A stretch of 64,000 nt of DNA, taken from the NCBI GenBank assembly GCA_013396995.1, contig VWZP01007456.1:2560269-2624268 (forward strand), read 5' to 3'. The notes below the pieces were generated by a model. It was not told the DNA's origin, searched no databases, and was given only the letters and a program-made list of their open reading frames with translations. The stretch is from Dicaeum eximium. Taxonomy: Eukaryota > Chordata > Aves > Passeriformes > Dicaeidae. Position numbers and translations under genes: made by a program. Of the stretch, positions 47,936 to 61,600 are shown piece after piece (positions within the stretch are counted from its first letter, which is position 1; each line of letters begins with the position of its first letter).

Positions 47936-50900
47936 AGGTCTGTGCAGGGCAGTGTAGCAGAACATTTTCACCTGCATCACTGCAATATGCCCAATGAAGA
48001 GAGTGAAGAACTACTGCTTCTATGCCACAAAACACATACTGCAACATGCTTCTTCCAAACCCTTCTTGTGGTGCTTATGCCCTTTTGCCCACACAACAAA
48101 TAAAAGTAACTTCATTCAATGACCACAAAAGAGCTGAAAGCAATATATTCCCAGCTATCACTGTGAAAGCAGTACTCAGACTGGTACTCCTCAAAAAAAA
48201 GAAAAAAATTAAAGAAAAATTAGGCAAACCTATTTTGCCCTGGTTTCTCTCTTAGCAGGATGTGTTGGGCTGGAATGATCTCTCCATGTATACCAGGAAG
48301 TGACTACCCATAGCATCTGCACCAGTAGTCTTGGGATGGGTTAGAGAACTTGCAGCAGGACAGGGCAGAATGTTACCTCTGATTGCCCCCCAAAAAACTG
48401 CCACAAGAAAATGAACGTTTGCTGCCCAAATTTAGTCTGGTGCTGCACAAAGTTTTATTAAACTACACCATCTACCCAGACTTGCAAATTATAGGATCAA
48501 ACATTATTTTGGACAGAACTCAGTTCTGTACTTAGTTATCAAGCTTAATGATCTGCTGCTGAAGGTCAGTAAATGCAGAGCTTTTCTCCTTTCTATCCCT
48601 TGAGATTTCTTTTTTTTTAAACAACACATTGGGACATTCCAGGTAACAATCTTTGACAATGAATTCCCAAATGTGACCGCAAAAAGCCAACCTCCCACTG
48701 CAGCCTATTAACTCCATTAAGTAAACTCATGGATAATTATCAGGCATGAAGTGTGGAGAGCTCTCTTGTTTGTTGGACTCCAACAGAATTTCTTAAGCAT
48801 CCATTAAGAAGCTATTTAAGACACATGCAGGCACTTGAGTACAGCAGAAACAAATTAACTGCTTTGATATATTTTGTGATTGTTGTTGAGTCTTCAAAGA
48901 AATGGCAATCCTGAAAGATAACTTTTCCATCTTAATTTGCTAGGATCCTCTCGAGGAGGAACAACAGTTCTAGGTATGTATTATGCAAACATTACTTACA
49001 TGCTGTGGCTTGTGCAGCATGTCAGAATTATTGTAAGCAATTACTACCCTCTTATTCAAACAAAATTAGCATGGCACAAACATTTTACTGCTATTGTAAT
49101 TTTCTATGGCTGAAGTGCTCTTGTGCCCTTTCAGGCAGGTCAGAGATGCTCAAAGAAGAGGCAGCTTTTTTGCAGGTCAGTTATCTGCACTTCAAATGTG
49201 ATGCCAACACACAAGAGAATAGCAGGAGCAGAAAAGGAAATGCAGGGCACTTGCTTGAAGAGTTACTCCAGGGAACAAATAAATGGGGATTTTTGAAATG
49301 TCAAGCTTGTTTCTGTAGAAGTTCTAACAAGGTTATAACTCAGAAGCTTTCACAGGAAAAGAAAATATTACCTAATTCTATAAAATAAGTAACTGTAATA
49401 TATTTGTGGAATGCACCTTCAGCATATATATAGGCTCACACTTTCTTTAGAAAGTGCTTTGAGTTTTGTTCAGTCACTGAAAAGAGAAACCATGCTTTAC
49501 TTAATTAACTGCTCAAACAATCTATAAAGAAGGTATTTGCAGGAATTATTTTGTCTTTATTATGGATTTTTAGGAAGCAGTAATTCACTTTTCTATATCA
49601 AGAAGGAGGCAGAAGAGAGTACATAAAGCTATAAATACTATTAATTGCAGAGTAAGGCACAATATCATTAAGAGTTATGGAAACTGTCCCATCTCCTTTA
49701 TTCCCTTTGCATCTGACTATCAAGTTTAAGAGAAAGAGTAATTGAACCATTCCATCAAAACCCTGGGGTGGATTAAACCCTTGCCAAGAATGAGCTAGCA
49801 TTGATTACTTGTAAGAGCTAGCAGTTTTAGAGCCCATGTAGAGGCACAGAATAAGCCCAGAACCTCAGAAGTTGGGCCCTGAATGAGCAGACAGCTGTGC
49901 CACCAGCATGAAGGAGACAAAAGCATCTGATCAGTAGCTTCAGAAGCAATTCAAATATATCAAGACAGCAACTGTAGTTGATCTATTTAAATTCATGAGA
50001 TCATATTTAGAAACATGGAAGAGAGCTTCAGGAATAATACATCTCTTTGAATTAAGTCTTGCAGAAAATTTATCTTTTGATAGCCTGTCTTAACATCTCA
50101 AGGCAGACTGACACTATTAGATGTAACATCAATAAAAGGGATAAAGAACACAAAAATTAATGATTAATAAAGGAGCTCTGAAAAAAACCACTCTGGGTTG
50201 GAAGAGGGCTGGTTTTTTTAGAATTAAACACTATGGCAACAAGAATCTTACAGCTTGTATACATATATATACACACACTCTATGTGTATATATCCATACA
50301 TTTTTGTAACTAAACATGCATCTTACTTATACAGGCTGCTACTATGTGTCATTATAAGAGTATAAATCAGATCACTCTCTCCTTAACTGTGGATACCCTT
50401 TACACTGCATACTCATAAGTTCCTTTTAGCACTAAAAAGATCCCAAAAGCAAGGACAGATTATCTAACAGAGAACAGAAGGCTTTATCCCTGTTAGCAGT
50501 CAGCAGAGGACCCACAAATTCCCTCTGCAGATCAGAACAAGCACTTAAGGAAGTAATTTTCCCCTCACAGTATCACTCTTTTGGCTTCCCAGATTAAGAT
50601 ATCTCCCAAAGCCATGCTCCTATTAAAGCAGTTAGAAAGGCTAAAGAAAGTCACAACAGACTTACTTGCACAGTTAAGTTGCAGAGAGGCAAATTGGATT
50701 TAAGACAGTTATTCCATAGGTGAAAAGGAACACCAGCCACAGACTAGCACCTGGGCCAGCCAGTGGTCAGCAGGGGACAAGGGCAAAAGGATCACCCCTT
50801 TTCATTGCATCTTACCCAAGCAGAGCTCCCCAGTCCCTCAGCAATGTTGTGTAGAGCCAGGAGACATCCCTCCAGCAGTGATGGAAGGCTCTCAGCTCAG

Positions 50901-53900
50901 GCTACTATACCCCAGGCACACCACTGAGTACTCCCAGGGCAAGGTAGACCTGCCTTTCCAGGGCTCATCTGCACTTCTTGGGCAAACAAAACAAAAGATT
51001 TACACTTCAAAGCTACTGATCTGGCATTATTCCAGTAAATACCAAGTTCCTATGCAAGCTGTTATCAAAATCACATGTCAGACCCAAAGGACAGCCTCAA
51101 GGCTGAAAGAAACTTTGCTGTCCTGTTTCTCTGAAGAGCATCATGACAGCAAATGCTAAAACATAAACAAAAATAATATACACAAGTTACAGAGAAGTGG
51201 GACACTTTTGTCATTAACTATTCCCAGTGGTGGTAGCTGATTAGGCCTATAGACACTTGGTAACTACCTTAGATTTAGATTATTATTCAAACTTCATGTC
51301 TTTTTAGGCCTATTAAGGGCAATAACAGAATCACTCAGAATTTGCTCCTCTTTAGTTTGCCAATCACTTCAGCATCACAAATAGACAGAGCCAAAAAAAA
51401 AATCTGAGAACAGAGATTTAAAATAGGTTCTGTATAAACAATTCATAACTCAAATTCATAGCAGACTGCTACTCTCTGCTACATAAGCCAGCACTAATGG
51501 ACAGCACTACAATAATTTTATACCTCAAGGAGCACATTTCAAGGGGAGATTCCCTTAGAAGTAAAAACAGGGTCATAAGGTACAGAACCATCTTAAAAAG
51601 CCACAAAGCAAACATGCTGAGCAATTAGATTTTTCTACCTATAATAACTACATTTTCACCCTCACTCATATCAAATTAACTCAAACCACACCATCCCTTC
51701 TCCTCTCTCCCAACCCACAGAGTTCTATTACCTTTAGCTATTTTCAAGCACATAGCAGAAGCCCTAACTTGCCATTTCTCTATGTACAGCACATTTGCTT
51801 AACCAAATACAGCTCTTCAAACTGCAGCACTATAACCATGAAAACAGTTATGAAGTAAAATTCAACCATTTGTTAATTTACCTACCTGCTAAAAACAATA
51901 CCAACAGCTCACATGGAAGTTCTTTGGTCAGCAACAATTATGACAGTAGACATAAATCCTTTAACTAAAACTTTCACTACCTATAGACAGAAAGGAGACA
52001 GCACTGGGGTGGGCTTTTATACCAAATCCAATTCACATGACTGAGGCTTTCTCATGAGTGTGACTCATCTGCACCTGTGATGAATAAAGTGCTTTAAGCT
52101 GAAGCTGAACTATTTACTGCAAGTTACTGCTTATCAGATAGAATTGGGAAGCAGCAAACACTGGTACAGCAGAAATACCAAATATTTCCTCAATAGATTT
52201 ACTGCTTTGGCCTGTTTTCTTACACAAAACACCTGGGGATCTTGGACACTCTCAGGTAATTGTTAATGAATAAATGACTAGTGTTGGTTGTGACCTACTT
52301 GCAAAAAAGCTTCTCCTTTACTGTGCTTTCTTCCTTTTTTATTGTTGCTCTGCATGTGCTTTGAAATTGGCTGAGAAGACACTCCTGGTGGCATTTAGAG
52401 ATTAAGTTAAGGTGCGTGTGGTAAAGCTCTGTAGGCAATGTAGCTACTTTAGCACATTCCTTTTAAAGGAAAGGATCCGACTTATTTGAGCTGAGGCATT
52501 TCCAGCATTTTTAAATTAATAAATTGACCACTATTAAATATGTGCCCCTAAGCAAGGAATATGATTAGATGAGCAGTGAGTATTTAGATAAGAAATTCTT
52601 AGAAGAATAGTCTGACCCTTGAGAAGGCAAGAAAGCTAAAGCAGCTATTGCACAACTTGCTGGTACTACCAAACATACTTTTCTCAAATCATGCTTCAAA
52701 GGGAGAATGCATATTACATTGCAGACACTACTGAGTCCTGTACTAAAATCTCTACTGATAACCCTCTCCCAAGTATGTTAGCACCTTTGCAATTTTTTAA
52801 TTATAAAAAATTACGTTGCATGTCACTGGGTCACTATAACTGATGTCTTTACACAGTGCTGACAAGTATTTTATGAAAAACATTTCATTCGAGGTTTGCT
52901 ATGGGTCAACTGAAAGATGGGTTGACCAGTAAAACGGGAAGATCCTGGTACCTTCTTACACAATAAATCCAGAAAATGAGGCTATTTTTTTTTTTCCTAA
53001 GGAAGTCCAGTTACTGACAGAATGATCTGTATTTGTGGGCCCAGGTGATTTGTGCAGGCCACAGCTGGGTTGTTTTCTTATCCTGATCCCTTCACCAGCT
53101 TTCACTCTGGTTGTGGGGGAGTCTGCATGACCATAGCTCAGCATCCTACTCCTTGCCAGAGACAAGGGATAAAGACTGGATGACCCATGTAATGTTCAGC
53201 ACAGGGACTGCTGGTACAAACCCTACCTGGTGAAGTGAATCTTGTGGGAGTAGATCCTCATGGAAGGAAACACTGGACCTGAGATGAAGCTCCTGCTGTT
53301 TGGAGTGTGGCTGGCATGACCTTATCCCTACCACTGTCCTAAGCCAGGGCATCCTCCCCTGGTTCCATTTTGGGGCAGAGTGGGGGACCCTCAACGCCCT
53401 GGGGCCATATATGTGCTGTAGCTGTAATGGCTTATTGTGCAAGTGAGAAGCATCACTTCTTGTGAGTGCTCTCAAGGGTTATCCAGGTGTTTTCTTTAGT
53501 ATTATTGCTTTGTCAAGTTTGACTATTATTTTTTTTATTGACTTAGTAGACAAACGAGTATTTGAAGCAAGCAAAGGTTTATATCTGCCCCTAGTTCAGT
53601 TATAGCCCTGCTAATTGGTCTCCTGTAGGAGCACACTAGTGAAATTTGGTGCCTGCTGCATGGGCAGAAGGCACACTCTTTCAAGAGGCAAGAAGGGACA
53701 GCCTGGTGGGCAGCGAGAGGCAGTGATGTCCTGTGACAAGTTTCTGTATCAGAAATAGCCAAGAGTTTTCAAATGCTCCCAAGAAAGAAAAAAAACATAT
53801 TCCAAAGGCTTGCATTAATTGTTCTTTTTATTTTATTCTTCTTCTTTTGTCCTATGACAGTATTCTTAATTTTGGACTAAATCTGCAATAAAATATTTTT

Positions 53901-55189
53901 GTGGTTATCTAAATGGGTTGCTTCAGATTTTAGTCACTCACTGAAGACTTATCCTTTCCCTGTTGTGAATGCTGTCACTTGAACAACTGACTCAGTTACA
54001 TTTTCAGAAAGGTAGTTTTAAAACAGGGAACAGTGTTGGAATAAAATGCTTCTATTTCTCTGTGGTTTAGTTTAAATTAACTATGCAAGGAGTCCTCCAG
54101 AAAACTATAATGATTAGCTGTTTTGTTGTGCTGTCCTGAAAATATCAGAACAACCCTTGCCCAGAGAGACTGTTTTGATAGGAATCACTTGCTTTTGTGT
54201 GGAGATTGCATGACCTTTAAAGATTTGATATCCTTGTCCACCATTTACAGATGCTGTGGTGTACATTTAGTCTCAGGGATGTTAACCTTACTAAACTTTG
54301 AAGTGTAAAACTCTTCTGTTTACAGACTGGTCTCTCTTCAAAGGACATCTTTAGGTTTTTGCTCATCTGGTGCCTGAGCTGGCCTTTTTCTGCCCAAATC
54401 AGCCTCTGATGGGTTCTGGCTATGATGATGTCAGCACTTTTACTTAGGTGACCCCCAACTACTCATCTCAGTCCTCACACTGGGCCTGCAGAAACAACTT
54501 CTGGCAGATGGGTAGTAAGCTGTGACTCACCAGTCTCCCTTACTGCTCTGTACTGGGGATAGCCTTGATTGCTTCTCCACCAGCAGACCCTGGGCAGGAC
54601 ACGCTTGGTGGTTTAGGCTTAGGGGTTTCTGTGTGTAGAACATGTGGTTTTGGGCACAAACCTGGACTTTGGGCTGCCTCAGGTGCACAGCATGAACCAA
54701 CCATTGCAGTGTGCCCTATGGAGCTCGTTGCAGGGGTGGAGAAGTTGATGCTGAATCTCCTACATATTTTCATTTCCAAGCACTTGTGCAGGATGTGTAA
54801 AAGTGTAATCAAATTAGATGTCTCCTACCCAGAGCTGGTCTTGATTTAAGCATCTGTGCAAGGAAGGACAGATTTTTTTTTTCCTAGCTTCTGGAAGCAG
54901 TAAAGACCTACACAATAAAATACACTGTGGATTTATATAGAGCTAATATAATTGCCAAGAAACAGTTAGAAAAACTTTCTGAGCCCTCATTCCTTCACTC
55001 AAAACCATATTCATTTCTTAATTACAGTCTTGTGAGACTGTCCTTTAATAAGGATCTGGTTTGAAACTGCCAGCCAGCAATACCTGGTATCTTTTCCTTT
55101 CTACTGTGAGTCCATGCTCACAGTACTCTTAACAGCATATTCTCTTGGAGCACATCTCTTCACTTTTGCTAACTGGAGGGAAACCTTCC

Positions 55190-55230
55190 TATATTCCTAT
55201 ATATATATAAATATATATGTATAATATAAA
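55190..55230. repeat. TA-rich microsatellite
   Basis: This is an imperfect (TA)n tract of about 40 bases. Confidence 0.75.
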
Positions 55231-56944
55231 AGATCCTTGAAGTCTGCCATCTGTGTACAAATATCAAAAAATCACATAGGAGATCTAATAGTTAATTTTT
55301 CTTTAATGGTCTGTCTCTAGGAATATCATTCTCTGATTTTCTCCAGTTCCTAAAGAATAATTTGGCTGCCTGTGCAAGCTCAATTTGAGTGTGATTCCAC
55401 AGCTGCAGAAACCCATTGATGTGTGGTAGTGAGCAAATCACTGCATTTTTTTCAGGGCTCAGCTGTTTAAAATATACTGAATGCAAAATCACTGGTAAGT
55501 TACAATGTGTTTTAATTACTCTAATTAAAGCTTCTGTAGTATGGCACAGTGCATGATATTTCATTGCAAATTATAGCTCATGTACCTACCATGGCAAGCA
55601 GGCGTTTTCCTGCATCTCTTTATTCAAAAACTAGGAAGAATGGGAAGAAACAAACTTTTCAAGCTAAATTGCAGACTAACTAGCTGAAGTCTTTTGACAC
55701 ATTTTTTAGCACCTCTACAATGAGACAAACATTTAAATTATGGGTCTGAAGAGCTTCATCTGATGGTAGGAGAATAAGAAATCCTTTCTTAGGCTTTGGT
55801 CTGCTTCTATTTTTATCAGGTTGACTACACCATACAAAAGGGTGCACTTAATATTGCTCATGACACTGCATACCATAACGTGCAGATTGCAAGTCTTTCT
55901 GCTGCAGACAGGAACAAATCAAACTCATTAATGGCAAGTAGATGTCAAACTAGTTTGGAAAACATTTATTTGGGGATTTTTCCATTAAGACAAAAACAGG
56001 GAGAATCTTAGAAAATGTTTTTCTGGCGTCACTGGATATATGTTATGGATTTCCTGGAGTGTTCCTTTCATGTTTCCTGCTAAAGGTTGAATTGCTTTTC
56101 CTGTCTCAGCATGGCCAAAGACACACCTTTGTAACTTAATGGTTGTTTTCAAAGAAGTTCCCAGTAAATGTCAATGGTGGTTTCCATCCAGCCTGGTTAC
56201 AGTCACCCAGACTGGATATGGACCTCCCCATTGCTGCTGGATTTGATCAAGTAAAGCAACTGAGCAAAGCTGAGCGCCTGAGAAAAGCCTCACAGCCGCA
56301 AGGGATACTGCCCTGAAAGGCAGAGGAACTTAACAAGAGCTGGTTGACTCTCCTAAGCAACCTTCTTAAAGGGTAAGAAAGCTCTGTTTCTGTGCTCAGG
56401 AAGATGAACGTGCATCAGGATGCCAGCTCGGCTGAGTGTGCAACTCCCAATGAGCTCAAGCCACAAGAGCTGGAAGCAAGGACAGGAAATCCACAGACAG
56501 TGTAGAGTTACCACCCAGAATTATTTCAGGGAGAAAGTTTGGAAAGGCAAGCACAACTGGATTTGACACTGCATAGATATGAAGGCTGAGATGACAACCT
56601 TCTGTAAGTACCTCGGCAGCAAAAGGAATACCAAGCAATATGGTACCTACAGCTGTCTAGGAGCAGACAAACTAATGGCAAAGGGCACTGATGAGGGTTT
56701 GATTATCAAGGTCCTCTTCTCATCCCTCTTTATTAGGAAGGTTTGATCTCAGACCTCGCAGTTTCGGCTCTTAGTAGCAGCACTTAGAAAACTGAGGGAG
56801 AGGAAATGAACATACATGTCCTCACTGTGATAGGGGAGACTTGAATTCAAGGATGGAGCTGAAGGAGCTGGTCCATGTCATGCAAAATTGCTCTTGGTGC
56901 TCAGGAGAGGCTTCTCATTACCGGGAAAAGAGGAATCTTATTTC

Positions 56945-56947
<3 letters not shown>

Positions 56948-56983
<36 letters not shown>
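56948..56983 (+). repeat. 36-base poly(A) run inside CR1
   Basis: This is an uninterrupted A36 followed by GGGAAAAAAC. It sits where CR1 has a short A-rich codon stretch, so it is an internal A-tract expansion, not a retroposon tail. Such runs are length-polymorphic and hard to sequence. Confidence 0.9.
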
Positions 56984-56986
<3 letters not shown>

Positions 56987-57022
56987 AAAAAACACAATGG
57001 AAGATAACAATATAGCTGCTAA

Positions 57023-57023
57023 N
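57023..57023. other. Ambiguous base (n)
   Basis: This is the only non-ACGT character in the window. It is 40 bases after the A36 run, which suggests a polishing or sequencing problem at the homopolymer. Confidence 0.99.
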
Positions 57024-57407
57024 CCAGCCTCACATCAGTAAGTAGGAACATTACAAAGCAAGTCCTCACAGGAGCCCTGTCCAAGTACATGAGAAACTGA
57101 AAGTTTTTAGAAACACCTAACACAGATTTATCATGAGCAAATGGAAACTGATCGACCTGATTGCATTCTGCAGCAAAAATGTGGGGCTCTGTCTCTGAAG
57201 GGAGAATAGTGGATGTTGAATACTTTTACTTTGGCTTTTACTTTGATTTGTTCTTCCACAGTAAACTTGTAGGCAAACTGGGCAAACTGTGGGGATTCAC
57301 TGCAGGGAAGACAGAAAACTGGCTGGGCTTTCTTGACTAACACAGTAATAGTCAGTCATTGAAAGGCTGGGCAGCTGTGTACAAGTAGCATTTCTCAGGT
57401 ATCACGC

Positions 57408-57928
57408 TGTGTCTCTATTGGTTATGGTGCCATTTGGGTTTTGCCTTTTTTTTCCTTTTATATGTTCTCTGTATTCTTCACACATGTATTTGTAACTCTG
57501 TCACCAATTGTATTAGTAGCTAGTTTTCCCAGTACTTTCCTATGGCCTTTCCCTAAGTAGAAATACAAAACAAATTCCAGAACTCCAAGCCCCGGGAAGA
57601 ACAAGGCCCCTGTGCTGTCTTGGTTCTTCCTGGGAACCAAGGCCAAGAACAACTCTTGGAGATTCATTCTCATGGACAAAGTAAAACTAGTGCTGAAGGG
57701 GGCACTCCAGAGAAGCAGCTAGACCTGGGGGGGCATTGCAGCACCACTTGTCCTCCTAATTGGTGCTTTTATCAATTATGCTAATTTCCTAAACCTATAA
57801 AAATGTACTCACCCCTGAGGGTGGTGGGCTTTTGTGGACATCTTTCCATAAGTGCCTCTGGAGGCCTTCAAATAAAGATCCCCTTTTATATTGCCTCCTT
57901 ACTAAAATTATCTCGAATTTAATTTCCA
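57408..57928 (+). mobile_element. Probable solo LTR of an avian endogenous retrovirus
   Basis: This segment separates two parts of one CR1. It has TATAAAAA at 57796-57803, AATAAA at 57871-57876 and a tail TTATCTCGAATTTAATTTCCA ending in CA at 57928. This promoter, poly(A) signal and pyrimidine-rich end spacing is typical of avian ERV LTRs. The left edge (TG at 57408) is a guess and no target-site duplication was found. No retroviral gene is attached. Confidence 0.5.
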
Positions 57929-57929
57929 G

Positions 57930-58610
57930 GTGGAGAAAAAAGCAACAGTTATCTTGGATGAGAGGATGAAGTGTGCTTTTAGTGAATTGGTGGTGAAGGA
58001 CTGAAAGGTAGGACTCAAGCTGAGGACCTTCTGCAAGCTCTAGCAGGGGACTGACAGCAGCCTCATGATGCTCAATAAAAACAAGCATGGAGTTTTGTAT
58101 CTGGGATAATCCATCACATGCATTGGGGCTGACTGGCTGTGGAGCAGATCTGCTGGATGGAACCTGGAAATCCTGATAGACAAGTTTAACCTGAGTCAGC
58201 CACATACTGCTATGGCAGTGAGAGCCATCTACACACATGCATTTGGAGAGCATGTGCTTCTTCCTTTCCTTTTGGCACTTGTGAGACCACATCTGGAGAG
58301 CTGTGACCAGTTTGGGTCTTCCCAGCACAAAGAAATACATGGACGTGCTGGAGAATGTCACAAAGATGTCTGGAGCACAAGACATAAGAGAGGAGAAGGA
58401 ACTGGATTTTTCAGTCCTGAAAAGGAAAGGGCAGATATTAAATTGCTGTCTACAACCACCCATGAGGGTGATTACAGTGGAGATGGGGGTGGATAGACAG
58501 TGACAGGGCAACAGGATATGCTGCAGCCTTCATAAACCCCAGTGCTTAAACTCTGGAGCAAGCTGCCCAGGAGGTCTGAGCAGACTCCATCCTTGGAAAA
58601 TGCTAAACAT
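57930..58610 (+). repeat. CR1 LINE 3' part, right of the LTR-like insert
   Basis: CR1 ORF2 order continues: GGATGAGAGGATGAAGTGTGC, GGGGCTGACTGGCTGTGGAG, TTTAACCTGAGTCAGCCA, CACTTGTGAGACCACATCTGG, TGACCAGTTTGGG, AGCAAGCTGCCCAGGAGG and CTCCATCCTTGGAAA. It lacks the final tail. The 238-codon minus ORF at 57795-58511 is an antisense shadow of this repeat. Confidence 0.8.
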
Positions 58611-58619
58611 CAGGGCTTA

Positions 58620-61600
58620 TTCTTTCCTGTCATAGTCCAAAAAAAAGCAAGCAGAACATTTGCTGATGAACATCTATATAGCAAAACCTTTAGATGTTTT
58701 GATAGTCTCTTCTCTCTTGTCTTTCTCAGCAATGTCTTAGGTGTTTTAAACTGGGTATCTTTTCTCTCCTTGGAATTCTGTCTACATGTGGTGGCTTCCA
58801 GAACTGGACACTGGGCCCTAACTACTGATCCGAGGCACCACATGCGTTTAAAAAAAACCAACCTGCTTCTTACAACTTAGGTATGATTCTTAGGTTACAG
58901 GATACAAAAAGTTAGTTTGTTTTTTGTTAAAGTGATATCATAACATCAGCATGTTTATAGTTAGGGATCAACTGTATGAGCTTGGTCAGCTTCTGTAGTG
59001 GTGGTATTTGATTGCATGGTTCATACTCTGTTTGGTTTTCTTTTTCCTTTCCTCTCTCGCTCCCCTGCAGTTTCATGCATTGAAATTAATTTTACAAATT
59101 TCAGGCACTTATCTCTTGTTTTCAAAGGTATAGAGTTTGAGGTACCCTTTTCAAAGTGCCCCAATTTGGCATTTGTTCCTTCTCTGAGATGGAATTTTTT
59201 AACAGAAATATTGGATTGTGGCACTGTATTACCCACCACACCAAATTTGTAGCTAACATCATATTCAGTTGCAGTAACAGACTTCTTCAGCACTGAGGGT
59301 AAATAACCGGCATTTCTTGACACTTTTAATTTGTTCCTCCTAAGTCTTAAAGTTAAGCTTTCTTGTTTGTTCCACAAATTTCGTTTTAAGAGATGCATTC
59401 TGAACATTTCCTGTTCTCAGACCTTTTTTGTCCTCAATGAATATTCAAGGAGAATTGTTCCAAGATTACTTTGGCTTATTTCCCTAGACTCCTTCCTGGA
59501 ATTTCAACTATCCTGACAATTAAAATACTTTTAACTCTTTATGAGTACTAAATATGTTCATCCAGATTATGGCCTGTGTCTTGGTCACCTGCTTTAAATC
59601 ACATTAAATGTCTGGCCACAAATAAGCCTAATTGCAGGTGAGATACAGAACCTAAGTGCACATTCACTTTCACTAACCCAACATAAAAGCCACTGGTTTT
59701 GCAGATAATTTTTTTAATGTAAACACTTACAACTGACTTGGTTCTCCCATCCTTCTTCTTACCTTTTTTCTCCATACAATCTATATTAAGTGTGTAACTG
59801 TATTTCTTTTTACTGACCTTTGCTTTTTCTGTTTTGCCTCAGAAATACCCTTCACTTCACATTGGTCAGTGCTTAATCTCCACATTGATATTCAATTCAA
59901 ACTGGACACTTCCTCACTGTTCCAGTATTGTCATTTACTAAAGCCTTTTCCAGAAAGTAATCTGACATAATGGATGTTTCACAAGCTTCATGTGGGCTGA
60001 CATTACTGAAGCTATGCTATATGCTGTTAAGGTAGAAATTGTGTACTTGTTTTCAAAACAAAAGCTTGCTCTTAGTAGCCATCTTAATTTTTCAGGACAG
60101 AGATTTGGTCTAAATATTCATAACTGAGCCAGTTCTGCAAAAAGAGTGACAAAAAAAAAATTGTGTGCATCCTAAAGATTGAAATTACATAGTTTTTAAT
60201 CAAACATTCTGATTTGATAGTAAATCTGCACAGGCTATAAACAGGTACTGTTTAGGAATGTATTACTTAAATGCAAATGTTCAGATGCTAGTATTTACAT
60301 TACACTTCTTTTTATCCCCTGAGCAGGTACAGCATAATAGCTAAGGACAAAAAACTGGTAGAAGGGAAGTAGTCTTTCCTTCATGGCTAGCCTAACATGA
60401 AGCAGAAGGTAATGGAGAAATAATCTTCATAGTTCTTATTGATCCCTTTATATTATTACAAGCTAGAAAGTCAAGCTATTTATTGACTGAACTTTGGATA
60501 GCCACCTCTGATTAGCTCAGCTTTCATGAGCAAACCTTACAGTTCTGTAAAAATGCTGCATGCTGTCAGAAAGTGTAGGAAGATGGGAGGTTACAAAACA
60601 GATGTCATTTTTCTTCTTTACCAAATAAATTCAGAAATATTCAAGGTTAACCTTATCACAGTTGATGACAAAACAGAAGGTGTTGACATGCTTCTGAGCT
60701 TACATTTTTCTCATTTTTATTGAAAAATGAGTTAAGATATTTGTCAAAGATTGATAAAATATAGACTCACAAGAAGGGAAATATTCAAACTATAAGAATT
60801 TTTCTGGATTAAGTCTTGCTTGCTTACTAAAGTTCTCAGACCAAATGTAATGATGCCTCTACATTCATGTTGCTTTTGGCAAACCTACTTGCAGATTAAT
60901 ATCACTTAAGTTCCAGCCTAGCATCCTCTGATCACAGAGGTTTCTCCCTGGAAAACTTGGAATTTGCAAGACTGGCAAGATTGGATTCTTCACTGGCAAA
61001 TCAAAAAGGGCTGAGGGACTTCTCTGGGGCACTGTCCTGTGCCATCTTTAGTACAGCCTTTAGGTTCAGACAGAGAGGACAATGCAGCCCTTGATGTCTT
61101 ACATTCTGTAACTTCTCAGCAGTCTATACCAAACTCAGCAAAAAACCTGCAGCTGCAAAAATACAGCTATGAGACCAAGAAAATCTAGGGTCATGTGTGT
61201 TTCCAGACCTGTTCCATGAAAGAAAACTTCTTACTGTCTGAAGACTGTTGATCAGAAACTATTCTGTGCTCCACAGTCAGTGAAAACAAATCTCTAACAC
61301 CCCTTTGGTGAAGTGTTTGGAGAAGGTGGAAATTTTCTTCAGACTTCAGATCTAGAGGTAGGTGTGACCATGAACTTTTGAGCAAGACATATTAGCTAGG
61401 TGCCTGGTAACTTGGATTTTACTAGAAATAAAGGCACTCATTTTCAAGCTTCTTTCTAGAATAGGAAGGCTTCAAAATATTAGAGCTCAATTGAACAGGA
61501 ATGAGAATAGAGGAAAATTGAACTTACAAATAAGCGGAGTAAAGTCAGAAAAAAAAAGTGGAATTAAGACTAAACAGACAAAGTATTCTCAGAAGAAAAG

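Larger units (their letters stand above)
40614..56820. other. Probable 5' intron of the AKAP7-like gene, no exon recognised
   Basis: This is 16 kb without a convincing exon. I looked on the minus strand for an exon ending with two spare bases before a GT donor and found none that I could defend. Content noted: a G/T-rich tract near 47.8 kb, short TA/CA microsatellites (50260-50295, 55190-55230), a CA run at 46859-46869, and a possible conserved block near 44.5-45.0 kb. GC-richer patches at about 53.0-53.4 and 54.4-54.7 kb were not assigned to a family. Confidence 0.45.
56830..57400 (+). repeat. CR1 LINE reverse-transcriptase region, left part
   Basis: The order follows CR1 ORF2: GGAGCTGGTCCATGTCATGC, CAGGAGAGGCTTCTC, then an A-tract where CR1 reads TTCAAAAAGGGC. 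After that come CCAGCCTCACATCAGTA, GCAAATGGAAACTGATCG..., GAATAGTGGATGTTGAATAC and GGCTGGGCTTTC. Many indels make it non-coding. Its likely continuation is at 57930-58610 beyond an LTR-like insert. Confidence 0.7.

Noticed and set aside
47820..48047. Lys/Pro-rich minus ORF
   Set aside because: Produced by the G/T-rich low-complexity tract.
57795..58511. 238-codon minus ORF
   Set aside because: It runs antisense through the LTR-like end and a CR1 copy, whose + strand holds the recognisable CR1 order.
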